Positions 43,387 to 43,883 of a stretch of 43,883 nt of DNA are shown piece after piece. Below the pieces are notes generated by a model. It saw only the letters and a list, made by a program, of their open reading frames with translations. It was not told the origin of the DNA and ran no database searches. Within the stretch, counting starts at the first letter, position 1, and each line of letters opens with the position of its first letter. The position numbers and the translations under genes were made by a program. The stretch spans positions 1 to 43,883 of the forward strand of contig JAICUQ010000011.1 of NCBI GenBank assembly GCA_025935755.1. Direction: 5' to 3'. The stretch is from Chthoniobacterales bacterium (GTDB lineage: Bacteria > Verrucomicrobiota > Verrucomicrobiia > Chthoniobacterales > UBA10450).

Positions 43387-43852
43387 GCCGGAAACGATAC
43401 ATAACGAAAATCTAACGGTCTAATCGAATGTGAATCTTCGTCGTTTACGGCGCGAGCAATAGATTCTTGGCGTCGACGAGCGAACTTGGTCGTCGGGCGG
43501 AACTCCTCCTAACTCGACCCATGATCGCACTGCTCACATATCCGACGCGTGTCGAGTCCCCCAGCTGGCCGAGGCATTCGGCCATCAGACGTTAGTTCGG
43601 CTGCAACTCGCACCTCGTCGTGGCTGGCACCTTTCGTCGCCGGCTTAAAGGCGTCGAACGGCGAAACGTCGTTTTTCGGAGCTACCATGTCGTTTTCAAG
43701 TCGCCCGGTTGGCTCCGCGTCACGATTCACCTACATAGCATAATACTATCGAAGCGATCCAATCTGAGTCTTAGTCACAAGACCGCCTGATGATAAACTG
43801 GCGATATGACCAAACCAAAAACAAACCAACAAAAAAACAGGAGAATCTTCCC
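43387..43852. other. Gap before the last gene
   Basis: 466 bases with no family-matching frame. The open frames 43509-43730 minus and 43549-43743 plus overlap each other and neither is supported. A promoter for the final gene is expected near its 5' end. Confidence 0.4.
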
Positions 43853-43883
43853 ATGCTAAAGATTATTGCACTCACGATTACCA
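43853..43883 (+). CDS. Start of an exported protein gene (partial)
   Basis: ATG 43853 is preceded by AGGAG (43839-43843) at a 9-base spacing. Only ten codons are visible, MLKIIALTIT, which look like the beginning of a signal peptide. The gene runs out of the window. Confidence 0.6.
   Translation, partial: MLKIIALTIT

Noticed and set aside
43509-43730. 73-residue minus-strand frame near the window end
   Set aside because: A competing plus-strand frame covers the same DNA and neither has a family match or a ribosome-binding site.
1-43883. CRISPR array, rRNA operon, insertion sequence or integrase
   Set aside because: No regularly spaced repeat, no rRNA-like segment and no transposase or integrase motif was found on either strand.

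Overview
The window looks like chromosomal DNA of a Gram-negative soil-type bacterium, most likely Verrucomicrobiota (Chthoniobacterales-like) or Acidobacteriota. The clues are an orphan duplicated MacB/FtsX-type permease, signal-peptide-bearing SYLF and GYD proteins, REP-like inverted repeats of the VIPNAVRDL/VILSEAKDL type, a penicillin-binding protein 1C, and a high-GC background broken by AT-richer stretches. This placement is an inference from gene content only. No rRNA gene and no complete tRNA was seen.

Layout. 1-2611: pbpC, whose 5' end carries a REP-like element and is preceded by a tandem partial copy of itself. 2612-3490: a gene-poor gap with the 5' half of a tRNA-Asn. 3491-6031: hsp20, a LysR gene stub, osmC, a small unknown gene and an acyl-lipid desaturase. 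6227-11485: a micro-ORF with a perfect ribosome-binding site, a double PRC-barrel protein, an orphan permease and three small exported proteins. 11730-19086: a peptide-export locus. 19545-25945: a Pro/Thr-rich exported protein, then a five-gene phospholipid module resembling E. coli ynbABCD with an added acyltransferase, and a small membrane protein. 26137-30804: a TIR/deoxyribosyltransferase-like protein, a histone-H1-like protein, typA, a DUF1330-like membrane protein and an epoxide-hydrolase-like enzyme. 30873-38201: three large exported proteins (beta-propeller, S41-like, beta-helix) in part AT-richer DNA. 38476-43883: a CPA2 antiporter, an L,D-transpeptidase, a small tail-anchored protein, an NhaR-like LysR regulator and the start of one more exported protein.

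The most interesting system is at 11730-19086. A tight four-gene operon encodes a cytoplasmic parvulin-like protein, an ABC exporter with two cyclic-nucleotide-binding domains plus an intact C39 peptidase, an HlyD-type adaptor, and a receiver-less sigma-54 activator. It is flanked by three tiny genes, one of 59 codons on the opposite strand. Their products share a leader motif DLxPxKD[VT][KR]GG followed by short, cysteine-free, hydrophilic tails. I read this as a dedicated system that cuts peptides after GG and exports them, probably with sigma-54 control: a near-consensus -24 element and an 18-bp palindrome precede the two downstream peptide genes, and an intrinsic terminator follows them. 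No post-translational modification enzyme is present, so the products may be signals or unmodified effectors.

The second notable unit is 20142-25484, which could build, and then dephosphorylate or remodel, a non-standard phospholipid: CDP-diacylglycerol synthase, CDP-alcohol transferase, acyltransferase, hydrolase-methyltransferase fusion, PAP2-dual-specificity phosphatase fusion.
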